DNA of 43,808 nt from Terriglobales bacterium (GCA_035624455.1 DASPRM010000095.1:1-43808); one strand, 5' to 3'. Shown: positions 9,609-18,595, numbered from the stretch's first letter. Made by a program: numbers and translations. The notes: generated by a model from the letters alone, not told the origin.

Positions 9609-11894
9609 ATGAAACCTCCGCTGGTTCTGCTAGGCCTGTTGTGCCTGATCTCATGCGCAGTCCCCGGCCAAGAAGCCTGGGCACAGAGTCCCGCGACCGA
9701 ACTCACAATTGAAGCCATCTTCGCGGAAGGAGGGATCACGGGACGAACTCCGGAGACGCTGGAATGGAGTCCGGATGGCAAGAAGATCTCGTTCGTGCAA
9801 AGGGATGCTTCCGGCGAACATGGCGAATTGTGGTACGTGGACGCGGCGAATGGGCAGAAAGCAGTGCTGGTGGGAGAAACCAAACTTGCTTCGCTGGCGC
9901 CGCCGGCAACCAAAATCGCCGATGAGCGGCAGAAGGAGTGGGCCACGCGATATGCGGTGGCGGCCTATCACTGGGCGCCAGACTCCAAGCATCTGCTCTT
10001 CGACTCGCATGGGCAGCTCTGGTATTACGGCCTGGAGAGCGGCACGGGCGTGCAATTGACCTCTTCGCCCGATCCCAGTAGCGATCCCAAGTTTTCGCCT
10101 GATGGCCGCTATGTTTCTTATGTCCGCAAACATGACGTTTGGACACGCGCGCTGCCTGATGGTGGCGAGCGGCAGCTTACTCACTCGGATAGTGACGACA
10201 CCCTGAATGGAGAAGTGGACTGGGTGTATGCGGAAGAACTGGACGTGCGCAGCAACTACTTCTGGTCGCCAGAGAGCAGGCAGATCGTATTTCTGCAGAT
10301 GAATGAAAAGCCGGTCCCCACGTATCCGATCACGGACTGGCTCCCGCTGCATCCGCGCGTGGAGGAGCAGAAGTATCCCAAGGCGGGCGACCCCAATCCC
10401 GAAGTACGACTGGGAGTGGTGAATGGGAATGGCGGCAAGGTGCGCTGGATCGATTTCGGCGAGGAATATAAGAACCTCTATATACCAAGATTTGGGTGGG
10501 TGCGCGAAGGGGTGCTGTATTTCGAGGTGCTCAATCGGCTGCAGAACCGGATCGAGCTGTATTTTGCCGACGCGAGCAATGGGCACACGCGTCAGGTGCT
10601 CAGCGAGACCAGCCCGACATGGATCGAGGTGAACGACGACTTTCACGTGCTCAAGTCGGGGGACCGGTTTCTATGGAAGAGCTGGCGAGATGGGCATGAG
10701 CAACTGTATCTGTATGGGTTCGATCAGCAGAATCCGCTGGGGGGCGAGGCGAAGCAGGTAGCGCAGCTCACGCGTGGCGAGTTTGAAGTGTTCAAAGTGA
10801 ATCACGTGGATGAGGCGGCAGGCTTGGTGTTTTTTACGGCCAATGCCGAGGATGCCAAGCAGCGGCAGCTGTATTCGGTCAAGCTGGATGGCAGCGATTT
10901 TCGGCGGATCACGCAGGAAAAGGGCACGCACCAGACGCTGTTCTCCGATGATGGCGGCCAATACATCGACCGCTTCACAGCGTTGATGACGCCGCCGCGG
11001 TTTGCATTGTGCCGTACGGCAGCGGGGCCAGAAGCCGCTGATTCCTGCCAGGGGTTCTGGGAATCGCGCAGCCTGGAGCAATATTCAGTGGTTACGCCTG
11101 AGTTTCTGGAATTCAAGGCGGCGGATGGAAAGACGAGGCTTTATGGCGAATTGCTATTGCCTCGGCAGAGCTCGGGGAAGGTTCCGCTGATTCTCAACCC
11201 TTACGGTGGGCCGGGGGTGCAGCGGGTAGATGACGATTGGGCCGGCGCCACGGCGCTCTTCGACCAGGTTATGGCGCAGGGAGGATTTGCCGTTTTATGC
11301 GTAGACAATCGCGGCATGTCAGCACGCGGCAGAGAGTTTGCCGCGGCATTGCGGTCGGAGTTCGGCAAAGTGGAATTGCAAGATCAACTGGCAGCTCTGG
11401 ATCAAGTGTTGCAGCGATATCCACAACTCGATTCCAGCCGGGTAGGATTTTGGGGCTGGAGCTACGGTGGGTACATGACGCTGTACGCTATGACGCATTC
11501 TGACCGCTTCAAGGCAGGGGTGGCAGTAGCGCCGGTTACCGACTGGAAGTTGTACGATTCGATTTATACCGAGCGCTACATGGGTGTGCCGGGTGAGAAC
11601 GAAGCAGGCTACAAGGCCAGCTCGCCGACAACCGGCGCCGCCAATCTCAAGGGACATCTGCTGCTGGTCCACGGGACCAGCGACGATAACGTGCATTTTC
11701 AAAACAGCGTGCAGATGATCCAGGCGTTTGTCAAAGCCGGCGTGGCGTACGATCTGCAGGTTTATCCCAACAAGACACATTCCATCGCGGGAGCAGAGGC
11801 GCGGGTGCATCTGTTTCACCGCATTCTGGCTCAGTTTGAGCGCGAGTTGATGTTGCCGACTCCGGCGACTGGCACGGGAGCGTCTCAGCCGTGA
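9609..11894 (+). CDS. Dipeptidyl-peptidase IV-like S9 family peptidase
   Basis: An exported serine peptidase that removes N-terminal dipeptides, typically Xaa-Pro. It has 761 residues, a normal DPP4 length. The signal sequence (1-26) contains LISC, a possible lipobox, before an alternative AWA-Q signal peptidase I site. The N-terminal beta-propeller (about 40-490) holds the substrate-amino-terminus motif DWVYAEELDVRS with the Glu pair at 209-210. The C-terminal alpha/beta-hydrolase domain carries the triad Ser618 (GWSYGGY), Asp692 (HGTSDDNVHF) and His724 (NKTHSI). Start ATG 9609 has an AGGAG site. The 3' end overlaps the epimerase gene by 4 nt. Substrate is inferred; a peptide-scavenging role fits the other secreted peptidase here. 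Confidence 0.93.
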   Translation: MKPPLVLLGLLCLISCAVPGQEAWAQSPATELTIEAIFAEGGITGRTPETLEWSPDGKKISFVQRDASGEHGELWYVDAANGQKAVLVGETKLASLAPPATKIADERQKEWATRYAVAAYHWAPDSKHLLFDSHGQLWYYGLESGTGVQLTSSPDPSSDPKFSPDGRYVSYVRKHDVWTRALPDGGERQLTHSDSDDTLNGEVDWVYAEELDVRSNYFWSPESRQIVFLQMNEKPVPTYPITDWLPLHPRVEEQKYPKAGDPNPEVRLGVVNGNGGKVRWIDFGEEYKNLYIPRFGWVREGVLYFEVLNRLQNRIELYFADASNGHTRQVLSETSPTWIEVNDDFHVLKSGDRFLWKSWRDGHEQLYLYGFDQQNPLGGEAKQVAQLTRGEFEVFKVNHVDEAAGLVFFTANAEDAKQRQLYSVKLDGSDFRRITQEKGTHQTLFSDDGGQYIDRFTALMTPPRFALCRTAAGPEAADSCQGFWESRSLEQYSVVTPEFLEFKAADGKTRLYGELLLPRQSSGKVPLILNPYGGPGVQRVDDDWAGATALFDQVMAQGGFAVLCVDNRGMSARGREFAAALRSEFGKVELQDQLAALDQVLQRYPQLDSSRVGFWGWSYGGYMTLYAMTHSDRFKAGVAVAPVTDWKLYDSIYTERYMGVPGENEAGYKASSPTTGAANLKGHLLLVHGTSDDNVHFQNSVQMIQAFVKAGVAYDLQVYPNKTHSIAGAEARVHLFHRILAQFERELMLPTPATGTGASQP

Positions 11895-12850
11895 AGGTTG
11901 CGCTGGCGGGAGCGACGGGGGTGCTGGGGCGAGCGCTGGTCCCGCAACTGCTGGCGGCGGGACACGCGGTGCGATGTCTGGTGCGTGATGTTGAGAAGGC
12001 AGAACGGCTCTGGAAAGCGATGCCAGGATGGGAGGCAGGTTCGCGGCTGGAGACGGTTCGATGTGATCTGTTGGAGTCGGGAGTTGAGGCGCGGATGGTG
12101 TCGCTGCTGGAGGGCTGCGATGCGGTGATCCACGCGGCGACGGCGATACCTGAGGATGCAAAGGCCTCGGGGGCATGGGATCGGAATACGCAGATTCGCA
12201 CACGTGGGACTGGGCGGCTGCAGCGAGCCGCGCTGGAAGCAGGAGTGAATTGTTTCCTGGCGCAGAGCGTGGTGATGGGGTATCGCGACGGAGGTGAGGC
12301 CTGGCTGGATGAATCGGCTCCGCTGGACAAAACTCCCGAACGCGCGCACGTCTGCCAGGCGGTAGCGATCGTGGAGTCGATGATGCGGCTGTTCCGGCAT
12401 CAGCAGAGAGAGGTGCGATGGGTGGTGCTGCGGGAAGGATATTTCGTTGGTCCGGGCACGGGTCAGGAGCGGCAGATTGAGCAGTTGCGAGAGGGAAAAA
12501 AAATAATTGCCGGTGATGGGGCGAACTGGATTTCACCGGTGCACGTCGAGGATGCAGCGGCCGCATATGTGATGGCGCTGGAGCGCGCGCCGGCAGGTTC
12601 GACGTTCAATATCTGCGATGAGCCGATCCGGTATCGGGAGTACATCGAGCATTTAGCGGAGTTAGTGGGAGGACCGCGGCCGCGGGTGGATTTGAGCAAG
12701 CCAAGGCCGTCATCGTTTCGCTGTTCCAATCAAAAGGCCAGAGAGGTGCTGAGGTGGAAGCCGGTGCAGGGTGTATGGCCGGAGGTGGGGCGAGAGTGGA
12801 AACGACGGGGAGATTGCGAGGCGATGTTTGAATCATCGAGGGGCAAATGA
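11891..12850 (+). CDS. NAD(P)-dependent epimerase/dehydratase-like protein
   Basis: A 319-residue extended short-chain dehydrogenase/reductase. The nucleotide-binding motif GATGVLG is at residues 7-13. VIHAATAIPEDA and AQSVVMGY match strand/active-site regions of atypical epimerases; the usual YxxxK is not obvious, so the reaction cannot be named. The C-terminal part (FNICDEPIRYREYIEHLAEL) is like sugar-nucleotide epimerases. Start GTG 11891 overlaps the peptidase stop (GTGA), a typical coupled arrangement, so the two genes form an operon. The gene ends just before repeat copy A2. Confidence 0.8.
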   Translation: MKVALAGATGVLGRALVPQLLAAGHAVRCLVRDVEKAERLWKAMPGWEAGSRLETVRCDLLESGVEARMVSLLEGCDAVIHAATAIPEDAKASGAWDRNTQIRTRGTGRLQRAALEAGVNCFLAQSVVMGYRDGGEAWLDESAPLDKTPERAHVCQAVAIVESMMRLFRHQQREVRWVVLREGYFVGPGTGQERQIEQLREGKKIIAGDGANWISPVHVEDAAAAYVMALERAPAGSTFNICDEPIRYREYIEHLAELVGGPRPRVDLSKPRPSSFRCSNQKAREVLRWKPVQGVWPEVGREWKRRGDCEAMFESSRGK

Positions 12851-12934
12851 GTCGAGGCCGCGCCTCGACCTGAACGGACGAGGACGTCCGTTCCCACGTG
12901 GTTCCTTCCACGTGGTTCGTTCCCGGGTGGTTCG
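12851..12934 (+). repeat. Family A repeat, copy A2, with iterated 3' end
   Basis: First hairpin GTCGAGGC (12851-12858), loop CGC, GCCTCGAC (12862-12869). Second hairpin AACGGACG (12873-12880), AGGA, CGTCCGTT (12885-12892). The 3' tail is present three times in a row: 12891-12905, 12906-12919 and 12920-12934, each close to TTCCCACGTGGTTCG. Confidence 0.85.
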
Positions 12935-12941
12935 TGAACTA

Positions 12942-12974
12942 CCCCACCGTAGCCAAAAGCAGGCTAGAGTGGGG
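12942..12974 (+). repeat. Family B hairpin repeat, copy B3
   Basis: CCCCACCGTAGCC (12942-12954) pairs with GGCTAGAGTGGGG (12962-12974) around AAAAGCA, with a 2-nt internal mismatch. It lies between repeat A2 and the stop codon of aceA and may act as a bidirectional transcript end for the convergent genes. Confidence 0.75.
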
Positions 12975-12996
12975 CAGCTCAGGGTTCGTCGGTTGT

Positions 12997-14409
12997 TCAG
13001 TCGGCGCCGGGAGGATCGATTTCGCTGCGAGGAGCATCGGGAGGCGCAATCAGCGGACATTCGCCCAGGATTGGGCGGCAGGCCGAGTCTTCGCCAATGG
13101 GGATGTGCAGCGGAGGCTTCTTGACCTCGGCAAACTGCGCCTCTTCGGTCGAGCCATGCAGGGCGGTAGTGGAAGAGGCGCCGGCGGTAATGGCATTCGC
13201 CACCATGTCGAAGTAGCCGGTGCCGACAAAGTGCTGGTGTTTCACAGCTGCGTATCCGTGGCTGTACTCGCGGCTGAATTCCTTTTCCTGCAGACGGGAG
13301 TAGGCAGTCATACCGGTCTGGCGGTAGGCGCGAGCCAGCTCGAACATGCTGAGGTTGAGCGCGTGGAATCCGGCGAGCGTCACAAACTGGAATTTGTATC
13401 CCATTTCGCCGAGTTCGCGCTGGAAACGGGCGATGGTGGCGTCGTCGAGCTTCTTCTTCCAGTTGAACGACGGCGAGCAGTTGTACGCCAGCAGCTTGCC
13501 GGGGAAACGGGCGTGAATCGCTTCGGCGAATTCCCGGGCTTCCTCAAGATCGGGCTCGGAGGTTTCGCACCAGACCAGGTCGGCGTAGGGCGCGTAAGCG
13601 AGACCGCGGGCGATGGCGCATTGCAGACCGTCGTCGTGCAGACGGAAAAAGCCCTCAACGGTGCGCTCACCGGTGATGAACTGGCGGTCGATGGGATCGA
13701 TGTCGGTGGTGAGCAGGCGGGCGCTGTGGGCATCGGTGCGAGCCAAGATGAGCGTGGGGACTCCCATAACGTCGGCAGCAAGACGAGCGGCGACGAGCTT
13801 CTGAATCGCTTCCGAAGTCGGGACCAGCACCTTGCCTCCGAGGTGGCCGCACTTCTTCACCGAAGAGAGCTGGTCTTCGAAGTGAACGCAGGCGGCACCG
13901 GCCTCGATCATGGCCTTCATTAATTCGAAGGCGTTGAGGTTGCCACCAAAGCCGGCCTCGGCGTCGGCGATCAGAGGAGCAAACCAGTAGGTTCCGTTCT
14001 TGCCTTCGGCGTGATGGATCTGGTCGGCACGCTGGAAGGCGCTGTTGATGCGGCGTACGAGGGCGGGGACGCTGTCCGCGGGATACAGGCTCTGGTCGGG
14101 ATACATCTGGCCGGAGAGGTTGGCGTCGGCTGCAACCTGCCAGCCGCTGACGTAGATGGCCTGTAGTCCGGCGCTAACCATCTGAATGGCCTGATTGCCG
14201 GTGAGCGCGCCAAGAGCGGCGATATACGGCTGGGAGTGGAGCAGCTCCCACAGGCGCTCGGCGCCCAGCCGGGCGAGGGTGTGTTCGATGTGCAGGGAGC
14301 CGCGCAGGCGCTGAACTTCGTCGGCCGTATAAGGGCGCTCGATTCCTTTCCAGCGCGAGTCGGTAGTCCATGGTTGAGTGAATTCGGGAGCGTGTCCGTT
14401 GGTGGGCAT
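12997..14409 (-). CDS. aceA: Isocitrate lyase
   Basis: Cleaves isocitrate to glyoxylate and succinate, the first step of the glyoxylate shunt used on acetate and fatty acids. ATG 14409 gives 470 residues and has an AGGAG site; a longer frame to 14583 runs into the operator region and is rejected. The N-terminus ([14 protein letters not shown]) and the catalytic [13 protein letters not shown] with the active Cys at about residue 187 are complete. The usual C-terminal end GSTEEAQF is present but is followed by 44 extra Pro-rich residues before the stop. Malate synthase is not nearby. It is divergent from an IclR regulator, and the gap between them holds three palindromes, so control by that regulator is likely. 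Confidence 0.96.
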   Translation of the reverse strand: MPTNGHAPEFTQPWTTDSRWKGIERPYTADEVQRLRGSLHIEHTLARLGAERLWELLHSQPYIAALGALTGNQAIQMVSAGLQAIYVSGWQVAADANLSGQMYPDQSLYPADSVPALVRRINSAFQRADQIHHAEGKNGTYWFAPLIADAEAGFGGNLNAFELMKAMIEAGAACVHFEDQLSSVKKCGHLGGKVLVPTSEAIQKLVAARLAADVMGVPTLILARTDAHSARLLTTDIDPIDRQFITGERTVEGFFRLHDDGLQCAIARGLAYAPYADLVWCETSEPDLEEAREFAEAIHARFPGKLLAYNCSPSFNWKKKLDDATIARFQRELGEMGYKFQFVTLAGFHALNLSMFELARAYRQTGMTAYSRLQEKEFSREYSHGYAAVKHQHFVGTGYFDMVANAITAGASSTTALHGSTEEAQFAEVKKPPLHIPIGEDSACRPILGECPLIAPPDAPRSEIDPPGAD

Positions 14410-14513
14410 GGAAAAAAGATCTCCTCTCGTCGTCATTGTGCTGATCGGGTCGAGTAGAAGCCGGAACTCGTAACCACCGATAAGCTTCCCGGGGCCCATC
14501 AGGTCCGTAACGG

Positions 14514-14531
14514 TGTTCAATATGCTGAACA
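14514..14531. promoter_or_regulatory. Candidate IclR operator 1 (aceA side)
   Basis: TGTTCAATATGCTGAACA: inverted repeat TGTTCA/TGAACA with a 6-bp centre, and one mismatch in the seventh arm base. It lies about 105 bp upstream of the aceA ATG. The same half-sites recur at 14590. Confidence 0.6.
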
Positions 14532-14588
14532 TCCATTCAGCCTGATGAAAAGCGACGATAGAGCAGGGAAAATCGAGGGTCAAGGGGT

Positions 14589-14608
14589 GTGTTCAATACG
14601 TTGAACAC
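14589..14608. promoter_or_regulatory. Candidate IclR operator 2
   Basis: A perfect palindrome with 8-bp arms GTGTTCAA and TTGAACAC around TACG. It matches operator 1 at 16 of 18 core positions and sits centrally between the divergent aceA and iclR-type genes. Confidence 0.7.
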
Positions 14609-14639
14609 TAATTCACTGTAGTGTACGCTGAAGTTTAAA

Positions 14640-14658
14640 CTGTTGAGTTATTCAACAG
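14640..14658. promoter_or_regulatory. Candidate IclR operator 3 (autoregulatory)
   Basis: A perfect inverted repeat CTGTTGA-N5-TCAACAG, with half-sites related to operators 1 and 2. It abuts the GTGGAGG Shine-Dalgarno of the regulator gene, so a bound protein would block its own expression. This is inference from position. Confidence 0.55.
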
Positions 14659-14670
14659 TGGAGGAATGCC

Positions 14671-15480
14671 ATGAAAAGCGGGGCGCGCAAGCAGGAGGAG
14701 AACCCGGCAACCGCCGTGGAGAGAACACTGGCGATCCTGGAAGCGGTGTCGCAGCGAGGCGGAGGCATGACGAATGCGGAGATCAGCCGCAAGCTGGGCA
14801 TCCCTAAGAGCACAGCCAGTTACATGCTGCGAGCGCTGGAGAAGCACGGGTATCTGAGGCGCGAGGATACGGGGCCGTACAAGCTGGGCGTAAAGGTGCT
14901 AAGCCTGGGGCGGAGTGCGCTGTCGGAGTTGGATGTGCGAAGCGTGGCCATGCCGTTCATGCGGCAACTGGTGGAGCACAGCAACCTGACGGCGCACCTG
15001 GCGATTCTTGATGGGACGGAGGCGGTGTACGTGGCGAAGGTGGATTCGCCGGGGTTCATCAAGATGGATACCTGGGTGGGGAAACGGGCGGAGGTGCACA
15101 CCACCAGCGTGGGCAAGGCGCTGGCGGCGTATGTGCCGGAGGAGAAGGTACACGAAATCGTGAAAGAGCGGGGCGGGTTGAAAAAGATTACCCAACACAC
15201 GCTCACGACCATGTCCCGGTTTCTGCGCGATCTGGAGAAAGTGCGGGAGCGCGGCTACTCGATCGACAACGAAGAGAACAGCCTGGGAGTGCGCTGCCTG
15301 GCCGCGCCGGTGTTCAACGAGACTGGGCGTCTGGAGGCCAGTTTGGGAGTTAGCGGCACGGTGAACCAGATCCCGCTGGAGCACGTACCGCGGCTGGCGG
15401 AGATGGTGAAGGAAGCAGCGCGAAAGGTTTCGGTCCAGCTAGGCTGGCGCGCGAAGACAGAGGTGAGAAAAGAGAAGTAA
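14671..15480 (+). CDS. IclR-family transcriptional regulator
   Basis: A 269-residue DNA-binding regulator. The N-terminal winged HTH is at about residues 14-75 (AVERTLAILEAVSQRGGGM, then ISRKLGIPKSTASYMLRAL). The C-terminal IclR effector domain runs from about 90-260 with the conserved TSVGKALAAY and GYSIDNEENSLGVRCLAAPVF. A good GGAGG site lies 6 nt before ATG 14671. It is divergent from aceA, and three inverted repeats lie between them, a classic local-regulator layout. By analogy with E. coli IclR it is probably a repressor of the glyoxylate shunt that also represses itself. The effector (glyoxylate or pyruvate in E. coli) cannot be read from the sequence. Confidence 0.92.
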   Translation: MKSGARKQEENPATAVERTLAILEAVSQRGGGMTNAEISRKLGIPKSTASYMLRALEKHGYLRREDTGPYKLGVKVLSLGRSALSELDVRSVAMPFMRQLVEHSNLTAHLAILDGTEAVYVAKVDSPGFIKMDTWVGKRAEVHTTSVGKALAAYVPEEKVHEIVKERGGLKKITQHTLTTMSRFLRDLEKVRERGYSIDNEENSLGVRCLAAPVFNETGRLEASLGVSGTVNQIPLEHVPRLAEMVKEAARKVSVQLGWRAKTEVRKEK

Positions 15481-15570
15481 GAAGTAAGAAGGAAGAAGGA
15501 AGAAGGAAGTACGAAGTTAGAAGTCAGAAGTGCGAAGGCAGAAGTCAGTGGGTCAGTGGGTCAGAAGCCT
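15471..15570. repeat. Low-complexity AGAAGTCAG-type array (family D)
   Basis: A degenerate run of 7-8 base units such as AAGTAAGA, AGGAAGA, AGTCAGA and two exact GTGGGTCA units directly after the IclR stop. Shorter stretches of the same kind occur at 18600-18628, 20281-20303, 34404-34430 and 40446-40480. The 15571-15650 remainder shows only the AGAGG site of the next gene. Confidence 0.65.
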
Positions 15571-15650
15571 TAGGTAATCTGGCGTGGCAACCGTGGGCAG
15601 GAAAACATATGCAATAACCGATCAGCCTGAAACGCCCAGAAGAGGTTGCC

Positions 15651-16367
15651 ATGCGCAGAACTGCTGTTGTTCTTGTCCTGACGTCATTAATTTGTCCGCT
15701 ACTGAGTTTTGCAAAGCATCGGGAAGTAGACCGGCTGGAGGAGTCAGGCCGGGTGCTGACGGAGATTCTCGACATTCCGGATGGAATCCCTAAGGATCTT
15801 CTGAATCGGGCGGAATGCGTAGTGGTGCTACCGGGAGTGAAGAAATTCGCCATTGGGGTTGGCGGGAGCTTCGGACGGGGCGCGATGATCTGCCGGTCGG
15901 GACAGAACTTCACGGGCGGATGGGGCACGCCAGCGATGTATGCGCTGGAGGGGGCGAACATCGGGTTCCAGCTGGGTGGCGAGGAAACGGATTTCGTGCT
16001 GCTGGTGATGAATCCGCGGGGGGCGAACTCGCTTTTGAAGAGCAAGGTGAAATTGGGAGCGGATGCGGCCGCTGCAGCGGGTCCAAAGGGGCGCGACGCG
16101 ACTGCGGCGACCGATATCGTAATGCGGGCTGAGATCCTGTCCTATTCGCGGGCGCGGGGACTATTTGCCGGGATTTCCTTGGAGGGTTCGACGCTGCGTC
16201 AGGACAATGGCGCGAATGAGAACCTGTATGGCCGGAAGCTGACGGCGAAGCAGATTATTAAGGAGCACGCGGTGGGGACGCCGGCTTCGGGACAGAAGCT
16301 GGTGTCGGTGCTGAATCGGAAGTCGCCGCGGAATTTGTCGGACCCGAAGTCATTAAGGGAAGAGTAG
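15651..16367 (+). CDS. SYLF (Ysc84-like) lipid-binding domain protein
   Basis: A 238-residue exported protein. The signal peptide is residues 1-21 (ending SFA-KH). The SYLF domain follows: LLNRAECVVVLPGVKKFAIG, then GGSFGRGAMICRSG, the GANIGFQLGGEETDFVLLVM core, a small-residue run (ADAAAAAGPKGRDATAAT) and AEILSYSRARGLFAGISLEG, from which the family takes its name. SYLF domains bind phosphoinositides in eukaryotes; the bacterial role is unknown. Length is normal for the bacterial form. An AGAGG site precedes the ATG. It stands alone between repeat-filled gaps. Confidence 0.88.
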   Translation: MRRTAVVLVLTSLICPLLSFAKHREVDRLEESGRVLTEILDIPDGIPKDLLNRAECVVVLPGVKKFAIGVGGSFGRGAMICRSGQNFTGGWGTPAMYALEGANIGFQLGGEETDFVLLVMNPRGANSLLKSKVKLGADAAAAAGPKGRDATAATDIVMRAEILSYSRARGLFAGISLEGSTLRQDNGANENLYGRKLTAKQIIKEHAVGTPASGQKLVSVLNRKSPRNLSDPKSLREE

Positions 16368-16732
16368 AGATTCGGGTGGATGCCCTTCGTTTCCTTGTGT
16401 GGTTCCAGGTAATTCAAAACCGCAGATCCCTCGCTCTCGTTCGCTCGCTCGTGATGACAATCGTGAAGGGGCACGGCTTCAGGCGCTTTTGGCGGCTGTC
16501 CGGCTGCGCCTCGATCTGAACGGACGAGGACGTCCGTTCCCACGTGGTTCGTCAGGGGGGCAGTTGTAGCTGCGGATTGACAGGTGACGTGGGAATCGGA
16601 AAGATATGGCCGCATCTGGGGAATAACCAGGGCGACGCCGGTTAAGAATTCGCACCATCACGGTCGAGTGGCTAATCAGGATCGGACGCCGGATCAGGAT
16701 CAAGCACCGCCAACAGAAGGAAGTACCACGTC
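16368..16732. repeat. Repeat-filled gap with copies C1 and A3
   Basis: No gene. C1 (16421-16460) is a GATCCCTCG...GATGACAA repeat with TCG-rich centre. A3 follows, with the constant hairpin AACGGACG (16519-16526), AGGA, CGTCCGTT (16531-16538) and CCCACGTGG (16539-16547); its first hairpin has decayed. Further on, ATCAGGATC is present twice (16675-16683, 16693-16701) just ahead of the symporter gene. Confidence 0.75.
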
Positions 16733-18595
16733 ATGAATTTCACCCTGCTGGACTGGAGTGCGATTGCCGCCTACCTGGGAATCACGCTGCTGCTGGGGCT
16801 TTATTTCCGCGGCCGTTCGGGTAAGAGCGTGGACGAGTATTTCGTATCGGGGCGCGATGTGTCCTGGTGGCTGGCGGGCACGTCGATGGTGGCGACGACG
16901 TTTGCAGCGGACACGCCGCTGGTAGTCACCGGCCTGGTGTACCGGCAAGGGATCGGCGGGAACTGGCTGTGGTGGAGCATGCTGCTGTCGGGCATGATGA
17001 CGGTTTTTCTGTTCGCACGCCTGTGGCGGCGCAGCGGAGTGATCACCGATGTGGAATTTGCGGAGATCCGCTACGCGGGAAAGCCGGCGGCATTTTTGCG
17101 CGGGTTCCGGGCGATCTACCTCGGGCTGCTGATGAATTGCCTGATCCTGGGCTGGGTAACGCGCGCCATGGTGAGCATTGTCAGCACCACGATGGGAGTC
17201 AGCGAGCGAAACGCGCTGGCAATTACCGTGCTGTTCATCGTTCCCTTTACCGGCTTGTACGTGTCGCTGGGCGGACTCTGGGGGGTGCTGTGGACTGACC
17301 TCTTCCAGTTCTGCCTGAAGATGGGGATCGTGATCGCGCTGGCGTTTTATGCGGTGAAGGCGATCGGCGGCATGGATGTGATGATCGCGAAGCTGAGTGC
17401 GATGTCGGCGGCGGCTGGGCCGCAAGCCGCCAATCCTCTGAAGATGCTGCCGGAGTTTTCGCGCGGGCTGACGGCGGAGCCGCTGTGGGCATATCCCGTG
17501 ATCACGTTCCTGGTGAACATCGGTTTACAGTGGTGGGCCTTCTGGTATCCCGGGGCGGAGCCGGGCGGCGGGGGCTACATCGCGCAGAGAATCTTCAGCG
17601 CCAAGGATGAGCGCAACGGACTGCTCTCGGTGCTGTGGTTCAACGTGGCGCATTATGCGCTAAGGCCGTGGCCGTGGATCATCACGGCGCTGGGCGTGAT
17701 TGTGCTTTACCCCAACCTGGCGCAGCCGGAGAGCGGGTTCATCCTGATGCTCAATCAGCACCTGCCACACGCCTGGCGGGGAGTGGCCATCGCGGGATTT
17801 CTGGCGGCTTTCATGTCCACGGTGGCGACGCAGTTGAACTGGGGCGCGTCGTACCTGGTGTCGGATTTCTACAGGCGGTTTCTGAAGAAGAATGCGAGTG
17901 AGGGGCATTATGTGAATGTGTCGCGGCTGGCCACGGTACTGCTGGTGATCGCGTCGGCGTGGGTGTCGCTGCAGCTGGCGTCGATCGGTTCGGGCTGGCA
18001 GATTGTGCTGCAGATCGGAGCCGGCACGGGCGCGGTGTACATCCTGCGGTGGTACTGGTGGCGGATCAACGCCTGGAGCGAGATTTCGGCGATGGCGACT
18101 TCGCTGGTAGTGACAGCGGTACTGAACTGGAGCGGGCTCTGGATGCGGCTGGTGGGGCGCGCGTCGCCGTTCTCGGGAGCAAGCTCGGTGCTGTTCGCTA
18201 AAACCGCGCTGACCACTACGGTTGTGGCTACTGTGGTCTGGGTGGCGGTGACGCTGCTGACGCGGCCGGAGCAGGAAGAGGTGCTGGATCGCTTCTACCG
18301 CAAGGTGCGGCCGGACGTACGCGGCTGGCAACCGGTGGCGGCGCGAATGCCGGACGTGATGCCCACGCGGGATCTGGGACGCAATCTCATAGCCTGGGTG
18401 CTGGGTTGCGGCATGATCTATTGCGCGCTGCTGGGCACGGGCAAGCTGCTGCTGAAGCAGACAAGCCTGGGGCTGATACTGGCGGTGGGAGCGGTGATCT
18501 GCGCAGTGCTGCTCTACCTGGATCAGACGGCACGCGGCTGGGGCGCGGAGCGGGAGGCTGGGATGGGCGCTGCAAAGATGGCGGCGAAGGTGTGA
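16733..18595 (+). CDS. Sodium:solute symporter family protein
   Basis: A 620-residue inner-membrane secondary transporter of the SSS family, importing a solute with Na+. About 13 hydrophobic segments are visible, beginning LLDWSAIAAYLGITLLLGLY. The first half has family sequence EYFVSGRDVSWWLAGTSMVA, with the small-residue segment that lines the Na+ site in this fold, followed by FAADTPLVVTGLVYRQG. A long C-terminal part continues to residue 620, longer than the 480-550 of minimal members. An AGAAGGAAG site precedes ATG 16733. The substrate cannot be told. Proximity to the aceA regulator may hint at a carboxylate, but large gaps separate them, so this is weak. Confidence 0.88.
   Translation: MNFTLLDWSAIAAYLGITLLLGLYFRGRSGKSVDEYFVSGRDVSWWLAGTSMVATTFAADTPLVVTGLVYRQGIGGNWLWWSMLLSGMMTVFLFARLWRRSGVITDVEFAEIRYAGKPAAFLRGFRAIYLGLLMNCLILGWVTRAMVSIVSTTMGVSERNALAITVLFIVPFTGLYVSLGGLWGVLWTDLFQFCLKMGIVIALAFYAVKAIGGMDVMIAKLSAMSAAAGPQAANPLKMLPEFSRGLTAEPLWAYPVITFLVNIGLQWWAFWYPGAEPGGGGYIAQRIFSAKDERNGLLSVLWFNVAHYALRPWPWIITALGVIVLYPNLAQPESGFILMLNQHLPHAWRGVAIAGFLAAFMSTVATQLNWGASYLVSDFYRRFLKKNASEGHYVNVSRLATVLLVIASAWVSLQLASIGSGWQIVLQIGAGTGAVYILRWYWWRINAWSEISAMATSLVVTAVLNWSGLWMRLVGRASPFSGASSVLFAKTALTTTVVATVVWVAVTLLTRPEQEEVLDRFYRKVRPDVRGWQPVAARMPDVMPTRDLGRNLIAWVLGCGMIYCALLGTGKLLLKQTSLGLILAVGAVICAVLLYLDQTARGWGAEREAGMGAAKMAAKV

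Noticed and set aside
11319-12566. A 415-codon minus-strand frame
   Set aside because: It is antisense to the S9 peptidase and epimerase genes; its Pro/Arg/Ser-rich translation is typical of shadow frames.
12898-13923. A 341-codon plus-strand frame
   Set aside because: It is antisense to aceA and begins inside repeat A2.
16733-18595. The symporter as part of the IclR/aceA regulon
   Set aside because: Large repeat-filled gaps and another gene separate it, and no TGTTCA-type operator is seen before it.
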